DNA of 64,000 nt from Flavobacterium johnsoniae UW101 (lineage in GTDB: Bacteria; Bacteroidota; Bacteroidia; Flavobacteriales; Flavobacteriaceae). The notes below the pieces were generated by a model. It worked only from the letters and a program-made list of their open reading frames with translations. It was not told where the DNA came from and made no database searches. Position 1 is the first letter of the stretch. Every line of letters begins with the position of its first letter. The stretch spans positions 1,302,001-1,366,000 of the forward strand of contig NC_009441.1 of assembly GCF_000016645.1 (NCBI RefSeq), in the 5' to 3' direction. The position numbers were made by a program, and so were the translations under genes. Of this stretch, positions 42,533 to 52,412 are shown in pieces.

Positions 42533-45500
42533 TTATTCTACAATCACTTTTTTAGCCGAAGCGGCATCCTGATTGATTAAATACACATAGTAAACTCCTT
42601 TTGGCAATCCAGATAAATTGATTGTGTTATCTGTATTATTTGAATTTAATGTAAATGATTTTACAAGCTGTCCTAAAACATTATAAACGTTTGCTTTTTC
42701 AAGGTTTACATTTTGAATATGTAATTCTCCTTTGGTTGGGTTAGGATGTATAACAACATTTTTAAGAGCAGATTCAGGAACACCCAGTGTCTTACAAGTA
42801 TTAGAATAAGTTGTAGTCGATTCTTTGATATTTGACCAATTTGCATTTGAATAACTTTCATCATCAACCTGAATACAACCCAGAGTTTTAAGCCCTAAAA
42901 AGGAAGTGTACAATCCAGAAACTGATTTTTTTCCGGTATTTGGCGGCAGAATAAAGTTTGTATTGTTTCCGTTTCGCAGATTTAATGAAACCAAAGGATT
43001 ATTAACTACATACACAATTCTAAGTTTAGTATTTTTAGATAAATCTAATATAGTAAGCTGATTTGAAGAAGCATTTAATGTTTCTAATAGAATATTTTTA
43101 CTTACATCTAAAGTTGTCAATTGATTATTGCTTACATCTAAATAAGTTAAAGAGGTAAAATATTCAATCCCAGTTAGATCTTTAATATTACTGTTTGAAA
43201 GATTTAAAATAGTCACAGCACTTGCATCTGCAATCGTAATTTTTCCGTTTAAACCATCAGTATCTATTCCTAAATCAACTAATTTTTGTTCAAAATTTGA
43301 ATCTGGAATTGAAATAGAACCACAGTTTTCACTGAAAGATGCTGCAGCATCTTTTGCTGCCGGCCAATTTGTATTAGAATATGCAGCATTGTCAACCTGA
43401 ATACAAGTTAAATCAGGATTTTGCGTAAAATTTAAATCAATAGTTGCTAATAATGTGTTATTTCCATTTTTTAAATTTAATGCTGTCAGCTTATTGTTTT
43501 TACAGTCTAAATTAGTAAGTGCATTATTTTTTGATAGGTCAAGACTTGTGAGCTGATTGTTTAAACAATACAATTCTTTTAAAAGAGGATTATTAGATAA
43601 GTCTATCGAAGTTAACTGATTATTAAAAAAGTTAAGATGGAATAATGCAATATTTTTAGTAACATTAAGACTAGTTAATTGATTAGAATAACACTCTAAA
43701 TAATACATTAAAGTATTGTTCGATACATCAAGAGTTGTTAATTTGTTCAATCCGCATTCTAATCCAAGTAAGTTTAAATTTTTACTAACATTTAATGAAG
43801 TTAGCTGGTTGCCAAAACAATAGAATTGTTCTAATGCAGTGTTATTAGTTACATCAATATTTGTTAACTGGTTATTTATGCAGTATAAATTCTTTAAAAC
43901 CAGATTTTTTGAAATGTTTACATTTTGCAATTTATTGTAACTGCATTCTACTGTTATCAAACTAACATTATTACTAAGATCTAAAGCAGTCAGCTGATTT
44001 TGTTCACAATATAAAGTTTTAAGATTTTTATTATTTGAAAGATTTAATGATGTAAGATTATTTTTTGCACAATTTAAAGTAGTAAGAGATTTAAAATCTT
44101 GTATCCCGCTTAAATCAGAAATACTTTTTGAAGACACATTCAAGCTTGTAATGTTTGAAATATTAGCAGTAAGTACTTTTCCATCTGCACTACCAGAATC
44201 ATAACCCAAAGCGATCAGCCTGTTTTCAAAATTAACATCTGGAATTAAAGTATAATTATCGCATTTAACATTAAACGCAGCGCCGGCATCTTTTTTATCT
44301 GTCCAGTTTGCATTAGCAAAGGCCACATCATCAACCTGAATACAAGTTAAATTAGGGTTGTTTTTAAAATTTAGATATATAAGTTTATCATTGTTTCCAT
44401 TCTTTAAATTTAGATTTATTAATTGATTATAATTAGGGAATAAACCAACTAAGGCAGTATTTGTGCTAATATCCAAAGTGGTTAGTTGATTTTTTGAACA
44501 ATTTAAAAATTCTAAAACTTTGTTTTTACTTATATCTAAATCTTTTAATTCATTAGACTGACAATACAACTCTGTTAATGTAGTTATTTTAGAAACATCC
44601 AAGGAGGTGATTTTATTTTCACGGCAATCCAGAAGTTTTAAAGCGGTATTATTGCTTACATCTATAGTAGTTAATTGGCTGGTATTACATCCCAAAAATG
44701 TTAAAGCTGTATTATGGCTTACATCCAATGAAGTATATTGGTTTGAACCAGAATCTAATTTTGTTAAAGCTGTATTTTTTTTAACATCCAAAGAGGTTAA
44801 TTTATTTGAGTAGCAAGCTAAGTCAGTTAAGGCGAGATTATTGCTTACATCTAAGTATGCAATCTGGTTGTTATTACAATCTAAAACTGTCAAAGCAGTA
44901 TTATTACTTACGTTTAATGCTTTCAGATTATTTTGACCACAATTCAAATTAGTTAATGATATGAAGTCTTGTATTCCAGTTAAATCTGAAATAGAAGAAG
45001 AAGACACATCAAGAGATTCCACTGAAGCGATATCTGAAGTACGGACTTTTCCATCTACAACTCCGGAATCAATTCCTAAATTGATCAATTTTTGTTCAAA
45101 ACTCGGATCTGGAATTAAAGTATAAGCAGGCTGCTCACCAGGGGTATACATAGCCGCAATTTCTTCCGGAGTCAAAACACGATTCCAGATACCAATATCA
45201 TCGATTTGTCCTTTAAAATACTCATTAGTTGTATCTCCTGAAATTCGTTTTCCTATTCTAAAAAGATTGTTCGTAGTATTTAAGGCAGCATTTTTTTCTG
45301 AAACAAATACACCATTTACATATAAAGATACTTTGGTTCCGTTATAGGTAAGTGTAAAAAAATACCAGTCATTACTTAAGTAATTAAAGTTGTTTACATA
45401 AAAATCATCGCCTATGGCATTTGGTCCGGTTGAAGTTTCAAGATAACCTTTTGAATAAACAGTAAGTCCAAATCTTTGTAATCTTGATAACGCGCCATAA

Positions 45501-47572
45501 TTAAAAATACATACATCTCCATTTTCACCTGGATTTGGAGTATTTGTTTTAAACCAGCCAGAAATTGTTCTTGCAGCATTGCCTTGAGGAATATTGGCAA
45601 TAGGAGCATCAATATAACTGCCGGCTCCATTAAAACTATAGGCGCTATTGCTGTTTCCAAATCGGTCAGATGCCAGATTTGTACTTACAGCATTTCCATT
45701 AAATCCATTTCCGCTTGTATCATTTGCATTTCCATTAAATGTGTAATAAGCAACCAAACCATTTGTTGGTATTTCTCCATATGATGCAGGTAGAATAGTT
45801 ATATCAACAGCAGCTCTTACACTTTCGCACCCGTTAATTGTTTGAGAAACATAATATTTACCTGTTTGCAGTGAAACAGATGACGCTAAAGCATTTCCTC
45901 CTGTAAGTGTTGTAAACCATTTTAGATTACTGCCGGTAGCTTTTAAATCAGCAACAGTTGCAGAAGCACTCAGCGTTTGTGCACTTACGGTTGGAATAGG
46001 AGTACTTTCTTTTTCAATAACTACATAGGAGCTTACTAAACATCCCTTACTGTCCTTTACTATTACTTGATAATTTCCTGATGGCAGGCCGGTAAAAACA
46101 TTAGAATCTTGGTAAATTGCATTTGACCAAATTTCGTACTGATATGGTAATGTTCCTCCATTTGCAATAATTTCAATGCTGCCATTATTGTTGTTACAAT
46201 TTGTATTAATAACTGTTACAGTAGAAAAAAGTGCTGGCGGCTGTGTAATAGTAATGTTTTTTGTAATGGATAGTGAAGAAGCATCTGTTATAGTACAAGA
46301 ATAATCACCTGCAGCCAATTCTGTAATCGAAGCAGTTGTTTTTCCATTAGACCAAAGATAAGTATATGGCGTTGTTCCGCCCGAAACTGATGTTATTGAA
46401 GCGGAGCCTTCATTACTGCCAGCACAACGTACATTGGTTTGAGATACAGTTACTATCAATGAACCTGCACAATTTAAAAGTGTAGGAATATTTTTTTCAA
46501 TAGATGTACCATCACCTAATTGACCATAAGAATTATTTCCCCAAGACCATAAACTTTCATCTGTTTTTACAGCAACTGTATGAACTGAACCGCCACTAAC
46601 CATTTGCCAGTTTTTTTCTGTTCCTATTTGTACAGGGATTAAACTGTTAATTTTTGAACCATTCCCAAATACTCCGTCAGCATTATAGCCCCATGCCCAC
46701 AAAGTACCGTCTGTTTTTATAGCAACAGTATAATCTACACCGCCTTCTGCAGATTTCCAATCTGTATCTGTTCCAATTTTTGTTGGAACAATTTTATCTA
46801 TTGTGGTATTATCTCCTAATGCGCCATAAGTATTTTTTCCCCAGATCCATAAACTGCCATCATTTTTTATAGCAATAGTATGATCACTTCCTGCGGCTAT
46901 TGTTTTCCAATCAGTATCTGTTCCTATTTGTTTTGGTACACGATTATTTGTTGTAGTGCCGTCTCCCAATGTGCCATAAGTATTTTTCCCCCAAGCCCAT
47001 AAAGTTCCGTCTTTTTTCAGTGCAATTGTATAAAGCCCACCTGCGGAAATAGCCAGCCAGTTAGAATCAGATCCTATTTTCGTTGGAGTGTTTCTGTCAA
47101 AAGAAGTTCCATTACCCAATTGTCCAGAAAAATTATTCCCCCAGGCCCATAAAGTGCCGTCGTTTTTTAAGGCGACTGTATGACCATGCCCAGCGGCTAT
47201 TGTCTGCCAGTCATTTTCTGTTCCTATTTGTTGAGGAAGATTAAAATTAGTATTATAATTACCGTTTCCTAACTGTCCTAAACGACCATATCCCCATGCC
47301 CATAATGTTCCGTCAGTTTTAAGTGCTACAGTATGTCCCCAGCCTGCTGCTGCTGTTTTCCAGTTATTGGCAGTTCCCATTTTTGTGGGAATATTTATTG
47401 CTGCAGGCGTACTGTTGCCTAGTTGTCCCTCATCATTATTTCCCCAGGTCCATAAAGTGCCGTCATTTCTTACAGCAACAGTATGACTGTATCCGGCAGC
47501 TGCTGTTTTCCAGCATTGTGCCTTTATTTGTATGAAAGAAAAGATTAAAATTAAAAGTAAAGTTTTTCTCAT
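42533..47572 (-). CDS. Mosaic surface protein: RCC1 propeller, SprB repeats, LamG, LRR, T9SS domain
   Basis: The protein has 1679 residues from the ATG at 47572, where a signal peptide starts ('LLLILIFSFIQIKAQ'). Seven RCC1 repeats ('WKTAAAGWGHTVALKTDGTL' and relatives) make a full beta-propeller up to about residue 365. Two SprB-type repeats ('GGTTPYTYLWSNGKTTASIT') and an Ig-like segment follow. Then come a LamG domain ('GLVAYYTFNGNANDTSGNGF', about 620-800), three leucine-rich blocks and a T9SS C-terminal domain. It is a secreted surface protein likely to bind glycans or cells. Its last block and tail closely copy the 1389-residue neighbour. Confidence 0.93.
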   Translation of the reverse strand: MRKTLLLILIFSFIQIKAQCWKTAAAGYSHTVAVRNDGTLWTWGNNDEGQLGNSTPAAINIPTKMGTANNWKTAAAGWGHTVALKTDGTLWAWGYGRLGQLGNGNYNTNFNLPQQIGTENDWQTIAAGHGHTVALKNDGTLWAWGNNFSGQLGNGTSFDRNTPTKIGSDSNWLAISAGGLYTIALKKDGTLWAWGKNTYGTLGDGTTTNNRVPKQIGTDTDWKTIAAGSDHTIAIKNDGSLWIWGKNTYGALGDNTTIDKIVPTKIGTDTDWKSAEGGVDYTVAIKTDGTLWAWGYNADGVFGNGSKINSLIPVQIGTEKNWQMVSGGSVHTVAVKTDESLWSWGNNSYGQLGDGTSIEKNIPTLLNCAGSLIVTVSQTNVRCAGSNEGSASITSVSGGTTPYTYLWSNGKTTASITELAAGDYSCTITDASSLSITKNITITQPPALFSTVTVINTNCNNNNGSIEIIANGGTLPYQYEIWSNAIYQDSNVFTGLPSGNYQVIVKDSKGCLVSSYVVIEKESTPIPTVSAQTLSASATVADLKATGSNLKWFTTLTGGNALASSVSLQTGKYYVSQTINGCESVRAAVDITILPASYGEIPTNGLVAYYTFNGNANDTSGNGFNGNAVSTNLASDRFGNSNSAYSFNGAGSYIDAPIANIPQGNAARTISGWFKTNTPNPGENGDVCIFNYGALSRLQRFGLTVYSKGYLETSTGPNAIGDDFYVNNFNYLSNDWYFFTLTYNGTKVSLYVNGVFVSEKNAALNTTNNLFRIGKRISGDTTNEYFKGQIDDIGIWNRVLTPEEIAAMYTPGEQPAYTLIPDPSFEQKLINLGIDSGVVDGKVRTSDIASVESLDVSSSSISDLTGIQDFISLTNLNCGQNNLKALNVSNNTALTVLDCNNNQIAYLDVSNNLALTDLACYSNKLTSLDVKKNTALTKLDSGSNQYTSLDVSHNTALTFLGCNTSQLTTIDVSNNTALKLLDCRENKITSLDVSKITTLTELYCQSNELKDLDISKNKVLEFLNCSKNQLTTLDISTNTALVGLFPNYNQLINLNLKNGNNDKLIYLNFKNNPNLTCIQVDDVAFANANWTDKKDAGAAFNVKCDNYTLIPDVNFENRLIALGYDSGSADGKVLTANISNITSLNVSSKSISDLSGIQDFKSLTTLNCAKNNLTSLNLSNNKNLKTLYCEQNQLTALDLSNNVSLITVECSYNKLQNVNISKNLVLKNLYCINNQLTNIDVTNNTALEQFYCFGNQLTSLNVSKNLNLLGLECGLNKLTTLDVSNNTLMYYLECYSNQLTSLNVTKNIALFHLNFFNNQLTSIDLSNNPLLKELYCLNNQLTSLDLSKNNALTNLDCKNNKLTALNLKNGNNTLLATIDLNFTQNPDLTCIQVDNAAYSNTNWPAAKDAAASFSENCGSISIPDSNFEQKLVDLGIDTDGLNGKITIADASAVTILNLSNSNIKDLTGIEYFTSLTYLDVSNNQLTTLDVSKNILLETLNASSNQLTILDLSKNTKLRIVYVVNNPLVSLNLRNGNNTNFILPPNTGKKSVSGLYTSFLGLKTLGCIQVDDESYSNANWSNIKESTTTYSNTCKTLGVPESALKNVVIHPNPTKGELHIQNVNLEKANVYNVLGQLVKSFTLNSNNTDNTINLSGLPKGVYYVYLINQDAASAKKVIVE

Positions 47573-47628
47573 AAAGTATTTTTTAGTTTTTTGGCAGTGC
47601 AATAATACAATATAGATCCTAAACCTTA

Positions 47629-47644
47629 TTACGGGAAGACGTAT
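47629..47644. promoter_or_regulatory. Imperfect copy of the TTACGG-N4-CCGTAA motif
   Basis: TTACGGGAAGACGTAT lies 57 bp upstream of the mosaic protein start. It shares TTACGGGAA with the perfect element at 42405-42420 and lies at almost the same distance from its gene. Confidence 0.4.
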
Positions 47645-47848
47645 TAATAAGAAATATTTTTTTATCTGCCGAGCCTTTAAACTTTGTTAATCTGCTAGTT
47701 AGAATTAAACATCGTAATGCTTAAGAAAAATCTGCTTAGAAATCATTTTTTAATCAAAATTTCATAACACAGTGTTAACAGTTAGTTTTTTGTAACAAAA
47801 AAGCATAATTTAGACCCATCTTTTAACTTTACAATTATAATTAGATAC

Positions 47849-49483
47849 ATGAGTCATATAAAACCTCTTAAATTATCTGCTTTTGCATTGCTTGTTTTAG
47901 CAGGATGCAGCGCTACGGTACAAGCGCAAGTTTCTACTCAAAAAGAGTTTATTAAAGCGCCTGCGGCGATTGTTAAAAAAGCGCCTGTAAGCGAAAATGA
48001 ATTAAAAAGATGGAGTCACCTTGATTTATTAAAAGATTCTATTCCGGGGATGAGTGTTGATAAAGCTTACGCTGAATTACTACAAGGAAAAAAAGGACAA
48101 AAAGTAATCGTAGGAATTGTAGACTCTGGTGTTGATATCGAACACGAAGATCTAAAAGGAATGATCTGGACAAATCCTAAAGAAATTCCTGGTAACGGAA
48201 TTGACGATGATAAAAACGGATTTATTGATGACGTAAACGGCTGGAACTTTCTTGGAGATGCTGTTCACGAAAATCTGGAGTTAACACGTATCGTTAAAAA
48301 AGGAGACGACGGTTCAGCACAATATAAAGCTGCCCTTGCTCAATATACTGAAAAATACGAAGAAGCTTTGCAGGATAAACAACAAGTAGATTTTTTACTT
48401 GATGTGCACAATACAATCAAAAAAGAGCTTAACAAAACGACTTATAAGTTAGAAGACTTAAGCACCATTACTTCGGCAGATCCAAAAGTTCTGCAAAGTA
48501 AAAAAGTAATGACGCAGATTTTTACAAACGCAGGTTCAACTTTTGACCCTGAGTCTGAACTAAAAGAATATGGCGAGCAGGTTTACGATCAGTTAAATTA
48601 CAATTTAAATAAAGAATTTGACGGAAGAAAAATCGTAGGCGATAATCCTGAAGATATTAAAAACACTCGTTATGGAAATAACATCGTTTTTGGTCCAGAC
48701 AAAGAAAAAGCACTTCACGGAACACACGTAGCCGGAATTATTGCGCAAATTCGCGGTAATAATTTAGGAGGAGACGGAGTAACAAATAATGTTGAAATTT
48801 TAACAGTAAGAGCTGTTCCGGATGGAGATGAATATGATAAAGATATCGCTTTAGCAATTCGTTATGCAGTTGACAACGGCGCAAAAGTAATCAACGGTAG
48901 TTTTGGAAAAAGCTTCTCTCCGCACAAACAATGGGTTTACGATGCTATCAAATATGCAGCAAAAAAAGATGTTTTAATCGTTCACGCAGCAGGAAATGAC
49001 GGATACAATATTGATGAAACAAAAAACATCAACTATCCAAATGACTCTGAAGATAACGTAAAAGAATTTGCTGATAACGTAATCACAATTGGAGCAATTA
49101 ATAAACAATACGGAGAAAATGTTGTAGCAGGATTTTCTAACTTCGGAAAAATTAACGTTGACGTTTTTGCTCCGGGAGAAGAAATCTATGCAACAGTTCC
49201 AAACAACAAATACAAGTTTTTACAAGGAACATCAATGGCATCTCCAAATGCAGCAGGTGTTGCAGCATTGATTCGTTCTTACTATCCAAAATTAAAAGCG
49301 TCTCAGGTAAAACATATTTTAATGGATTCAGGAGTTGCACTTCCTGCACAAATTGTTTTAGGTAAAGGTGAAAATCCAGGTGAGAAACCTGCAGCAGTAT
49401 CTTCTGCAGAATCATCAAAAACAGCTAAAATGGTAAACGCTTACAATGCTTTATTAATGGCAGAGAAAATGTCTAAAAAATAA
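47849..49483 (+). CDS. S8 family subtilisin-like peptidase, lipoprotein
   Basis: This 544-residue protein has a lipobox-type signal peptide ('LLVLAGCSATVQAQ', Cys20). The catalytic triad is complete: Asp92 in 'GIVDSGVDIEHEDL', His290 in 'ALHGTHVAGII' and Ser462 in 'FLQGTSMASPNAAG'. A long insert (about 110-280) separates Asp and His, as in many Bacteroidota members. It degrades or processes proteins in the periplasm or at the outer membrane. An M1 peptidase follows after a terminator. Confidence 0.95.
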   Translation: MSHIKPLKLSAFALLVLAGCSATVQAQVSTQKEFIKAPAAIVKKAPVSENELKRWSHLDLLKDSIPGMSVDKAYAELLQGKKGQKVIVGIVDSGVDIEHEDLKGMIWTNPKEIPGNGIDDDKNGFIDDVNGWNFLGDAVHENLELTRIVKKGDDGSAQYKAALAQYTEKYEEALQDKQQVDFLLDVHNTIKKELNKTTYKLEDLSTITSADPKVLQSKKVMTQIFTNAGSTFDPESELKEYGEQVYDQLNYNLNKEFDGRKIVGDNPEDIKNTRYGNNIVFGPDKEKALHGTHVAGIIAQIRGNNLGGDGVTNNVEILTVRAVPDGDEYDKDIALAIRYAVDNGAKVINGSFGKSFSPHKQWVYDAIKYAAKKDVLIVHAAGNDGYNIDETKNINYPNDSEDNVKEFADNVITIGAINKQYGENVVAGFSNFGKINVDVFAPGEEIYATVPNNKYKFLQGTSMASPNAAGVAALIRSYYPKLKASQVKHILMDSGVALPAQIVLGKGENPGEKPAAVSSAESSKTAKMVNAYNALLMAEKMSKK

Positions 49484-49504
49484 AGAATAATACACTATTA
49501 ATCT

Positions 49505-49532
49505 AATGGAAGAGTTCGCACTCTTCCATTTT
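49505..49532 (+). terminator. Terminator after the S8 peptidase gene
   Basis: ATGGAAGAGT pairs with ACTCTTCCAT around TCGC and is followed by TTTCT. It occupies the stretch before the M1 peptidase start, which rules out an upstream start there. Confidence 0.8.
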
Positions 49533-49547
49533 CTATTACATATAAAC

Positions 49548-51428
49548 ATGCGAAAAATTATCTTATTGTCATTTCTGAGTTTGGGTATAAACTCGACATT
49601 TGCACAAAGCGCTCCATATTGGCAGCAACATGCCGATTATAAAATGGAGGTTTCAATGGATGTAAAAAACTATCAGTACAAAGGAAAACAAGAGCTGGTT
49701 TACACCAATAATTCTCCTGATACCCTGAAAAAAGTTTTTTATCATTTATTCCCAAATGCCTTTCAGCCGGGAAGTGAAATGGATGCACGTCTCCATTTTA
49801 TCAAAGATCCTGACGGAAGAATGGTCAATAAAGTAAAAGGTGCCGACGGAAAAGAGGTTAAACAAAGCCGAATAGAAACTTTAAAGCCGAATGAAATTGG
49901 ATTTTTAAAAATCTCTGATTTCAAACAAGACGGAGTTACTGCACAGACACGAGTTTCAGGAACAATTTTAGAAGTAACTTTAGCAAAACCAATCCTGCCA
50001 AATTCAAAAACTACTTTTACTTTAGATTTTGATGGTCAGGTTCCGGTTCAGATTCGTCGTTCAGGAAGAAACAATTCTGAAGGAGTTGAACTTTCAATGT
50101 CTCAGTGGTATCCAAAATTAGCCGAATTTGATTTCGAAGGATGGCATGCAGATCCATACATTGCAAGAGAATTTCACGGTGTTTGGGGTAATTTTGATGT
50201 TAAAATTACAATTGATAAAGACTATACAATTGGAGGTTCTGGATATCTGCAGGATAAAAATTCAATCGGACATGGTTATGAAGATGAAGGCGTAACGGTT
50301 ACATATCCTAAAAAAACAAAAACTCTAACTTGGCATTTTATCGCACCAAATGTCCACGATTTTACATGGGCAGCCGACAAAGAATACACGCATGATATCG
50401 TAAAAGGACCAAACGATGTCGATTTGCATTTCTTCTACAAAAACAATCCAAAAACTACAGCAAACTGGAAACAGTTAGAACCATTAATGGTAAAAGTTAT
50501 GGATTATTATAACCATAGAGTAGGACAATATCCGTACAAACAATATTCATTTATTCAAGGCGGCGACGGCGGAATGGAATATGCAATGTGTACTTTGATG
50601 TTAGGAAACGGAACTCTTGAAGGAATTCTTGGAACTGCAACTCACGAATTAGGACACTCTTGGTTCCAGCACATTTTAGCATCAAATGAATCAAAACACC
50701 CTTGGATGGATGAAGGTTTTACCACTTACATCGAAGATAGTGCTTTGAATGAATTAAAAGGAGACAAAAAAGAAGTAAATCCTTTTACAGGAAATTATAA
50801 AGCGTATTACAGTTTAGTAAATTCTGGAAAAGAACAGCCGCAAACAACGCATGGAGATCGTTATGACGAAAACCGTCCATATAGTATTTCATCTTATGTA
50901 AAAGGAAGTATCTTTTTATCACAATTAGAATACGTAATTGGAAGAGAGAATGTTGATGCTGCTTTAAAAAGATATTTCAACGATTTTAAATTCAAACATC
51001 CAACTCCAAACGATATTAAAAGAAGTGCAGAAAGAGTTTCTGGTGCCGAATTAGACTGGTATTTAACAGACTGGGCTCAGACAACTAATACAATTGACTA
51101 CGGAATTAAAGATGTAGCAGATAATGCAGGAAAAACAACTGTAACTTTAGAGAGAATAGGAAGAATGCCAATGCCTATCGATTTAAAAGTTGATTATACT
51201 GACGGAACTTCTGAAACTTTCTATATTCCGTTAAGAATGATGAATTTCATTAAACCAAATCCAAATCCAAGCGAAAAAAGAACTGTTTTGGATGACTGGG
51301 CCTGGGCACAGCAAAACTATAGTTTTACAATTGACAAAAACAAAGCGTCAATCAAAAAAATCACTATCGATCCAAGCGGATTAATGGCTGATGTAAAACA
51401 GACAAATAACGTTTTTGAGGTAAAATAA
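49548..51428 (+). CDS. M1 family zinc aminopeptidase
   Basis: The protein has 626 residues from ATG 49548; the earlier frame overlaps a terminator hairpin. A signal peptide ('IILLSFLSLGINSTFAQ') precedes an N-terminal beta domain. The substrate-binding 'QGGDGGMEYAMCTLML' (variant of GAMEN) is followed by 'HELGHSWFQH' (zinc ligands His366, His370) and the third ligand Glu in 'MDEGFTTYIED'. It removes N-terminal residues from peptides in the periplasm or outside. Residues for catalysis are intact. Confidence 0.94.
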   Translation: MRKIILLSFLSLGINSTFAQSAPYWQQHADYKMEVSMDVKNYQYKGKQELVYTNNSPDTLKKVFYHLFPNAFQPGSEMDARLHFIKDPDGRMVNKVKGADGKEVKQSRIETLKPNEIGFLKISDFKQDGVTAQTRVSGTILEVTLAKPILPNSKTTFTLDFDGQVPVQIRRSGRNNSEGVELSMSQWYPKLAEFDFEGWHADPYIAREFHGVWGNFDVKITIDKDYTIGGSGYLQDKNSIGHGYEDEGVTVTYPKKTKTLTWHFIAPNVHDFTWAADKEYTHDIVKGPNDVDLHFFYKNNPKTTANWKQLEPLMVKVMDYYNHRVGQYPYKQYSFIQGGDGGMEYAMCTLMLGNGTLEGILGTATHELGHSWFQHILASNESKHPWMDEGFTTYIEDSALNELKGDKKEVNPFTGNYKAYYSLVNSGKEQPQTTHGDRYDENRPYSISSYVKGSIFLSQLEYVIGRENVDAALKRYFNDFKFKHPTPNDIKRSAERVSGAELDWYLTDWAQTTNTIDYGIKDVADNAGKTTVTLERIGRMPMPIDLKVDYTDGTSETFYIPLRMMNFIKPNPNPSEKRTVLDDWAWAQQNYSFTIDKNKASIKKITIDPSGLMADVKQTNNVFEVK

Positions 51429-51450
51429 AAAAATCTCAATTTTTTCAACA

Positions 51451-51482
51451 AAAAAACCAACGCTGTCAGCGTTGGTTTTTTT
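51451..51482 (+). terminator. Terminator after the M1 peptidase gene
   Basis: AAAAAACCAACGCT pairs with AGCGTTGGTTTTTT around GTC. It marks the border of the effector island. Confidence 0.92.
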
Positions 51483-51616
51483 GTTTTATACTCAAATGAA
51501 TAATATAATTATCTAAATAAGTTAGTCTTATAATGCTGCAAAAATACCGTTTAAGGGATAAAATATAGAATAATTGATCCATATTTTTAGCCGTTAATAT
51601 TTTTAATTGTTTAAAA

Positions 51617-52407
51617 ATGAGTGGAGAGGAAAAGTATAATTTCAAAATTCAACATAAAATAAATTATGAGCTATTTGACAAAAAACATGAAGCCGCTGCT
51701 GCTTATGAAATTGAAATTAAAAAATTTGAAAACTACAATTTTAGATTAGAATTAAACCGTCATAATTTTAAGATAAACGATCATAATCCAGAAGCAAAGT
51801 TTGAAAAAATAGCTCATGCTTATAATGATGCGCTGTTTCCTGTTTTGTTTGAAGTACGAAATGGGAAATTTTTACTTGCTAATTTTGATGGTATTTCAGA
51901 AAGAATAGCTCAAAAAGATCAAGAGCTCAGATATAAACATCAAGGTCCAGGGTTAGAATATATTCGAAATAATTTTTTTGAAAAAACAGGAAAAGACGGC
52001 TATGCCATGGCTGAGTATATATATTCTTTTGAATTGATAAGAATACTATTGTTTTGTGTAGAAAAACCCGAAAACGACAATAATTACCATTTTAATTGGA
52101 AAATCCCGCTATTAGACAATGATGTTTTCTGGGAAGGCCAAAAAAGTTTTGACCCTCAAACTATACCCTAAAATACAAAGGAGAAGATAATCAAAATGAT
52201 GCACTTTTTCAGCATATAAAAACTGCTGGTAACGCATATCAATATCCCGACACAGTTACAGATCAGGAATCTGTAATTACTACATCAATTACTCACGAAA
52301 CACAGTATAATACCACCCAGCTTGATTTTGAATTATCTGAAACAAATATCAAAATCAGCAATTCTTATTGTAATTACAGAGAAAATTTAATTCTAATTAA
52401 AAAATAG
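51617..52407 (+). pseudogene. Frameshifted paralogue of the effector-associated gene downstream
   Basis: The first frame codes 184 residues and stops at 52169-52171 ('FDPQTIP'). A second frame, offset by one lost base near 52165, continues from CTA 52168 ('LKYKGEDNQNDALFQHI') to TAG 52405. The joined product would have about 263 residues and align along its length with the next gene: both start with 'NFKIQHKINYEL' or 'YKFRIVRNIHYRL' and share 'DALFPVLFEV' / 'DAVFFPVLLDI'. It could be a true pseudogene, a sequencing error or a programmed shift. No known domain. Confidence 0.75.
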
Positions 52408-52412
52408 TGAAC

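Noticed and set aside
49506..49547. Upstream ATG for the M1 peptidase
   Set aside because: It lies inside the terminator of the S8 peptidase gene, and ATG 49548 starts a clear signal peptide.
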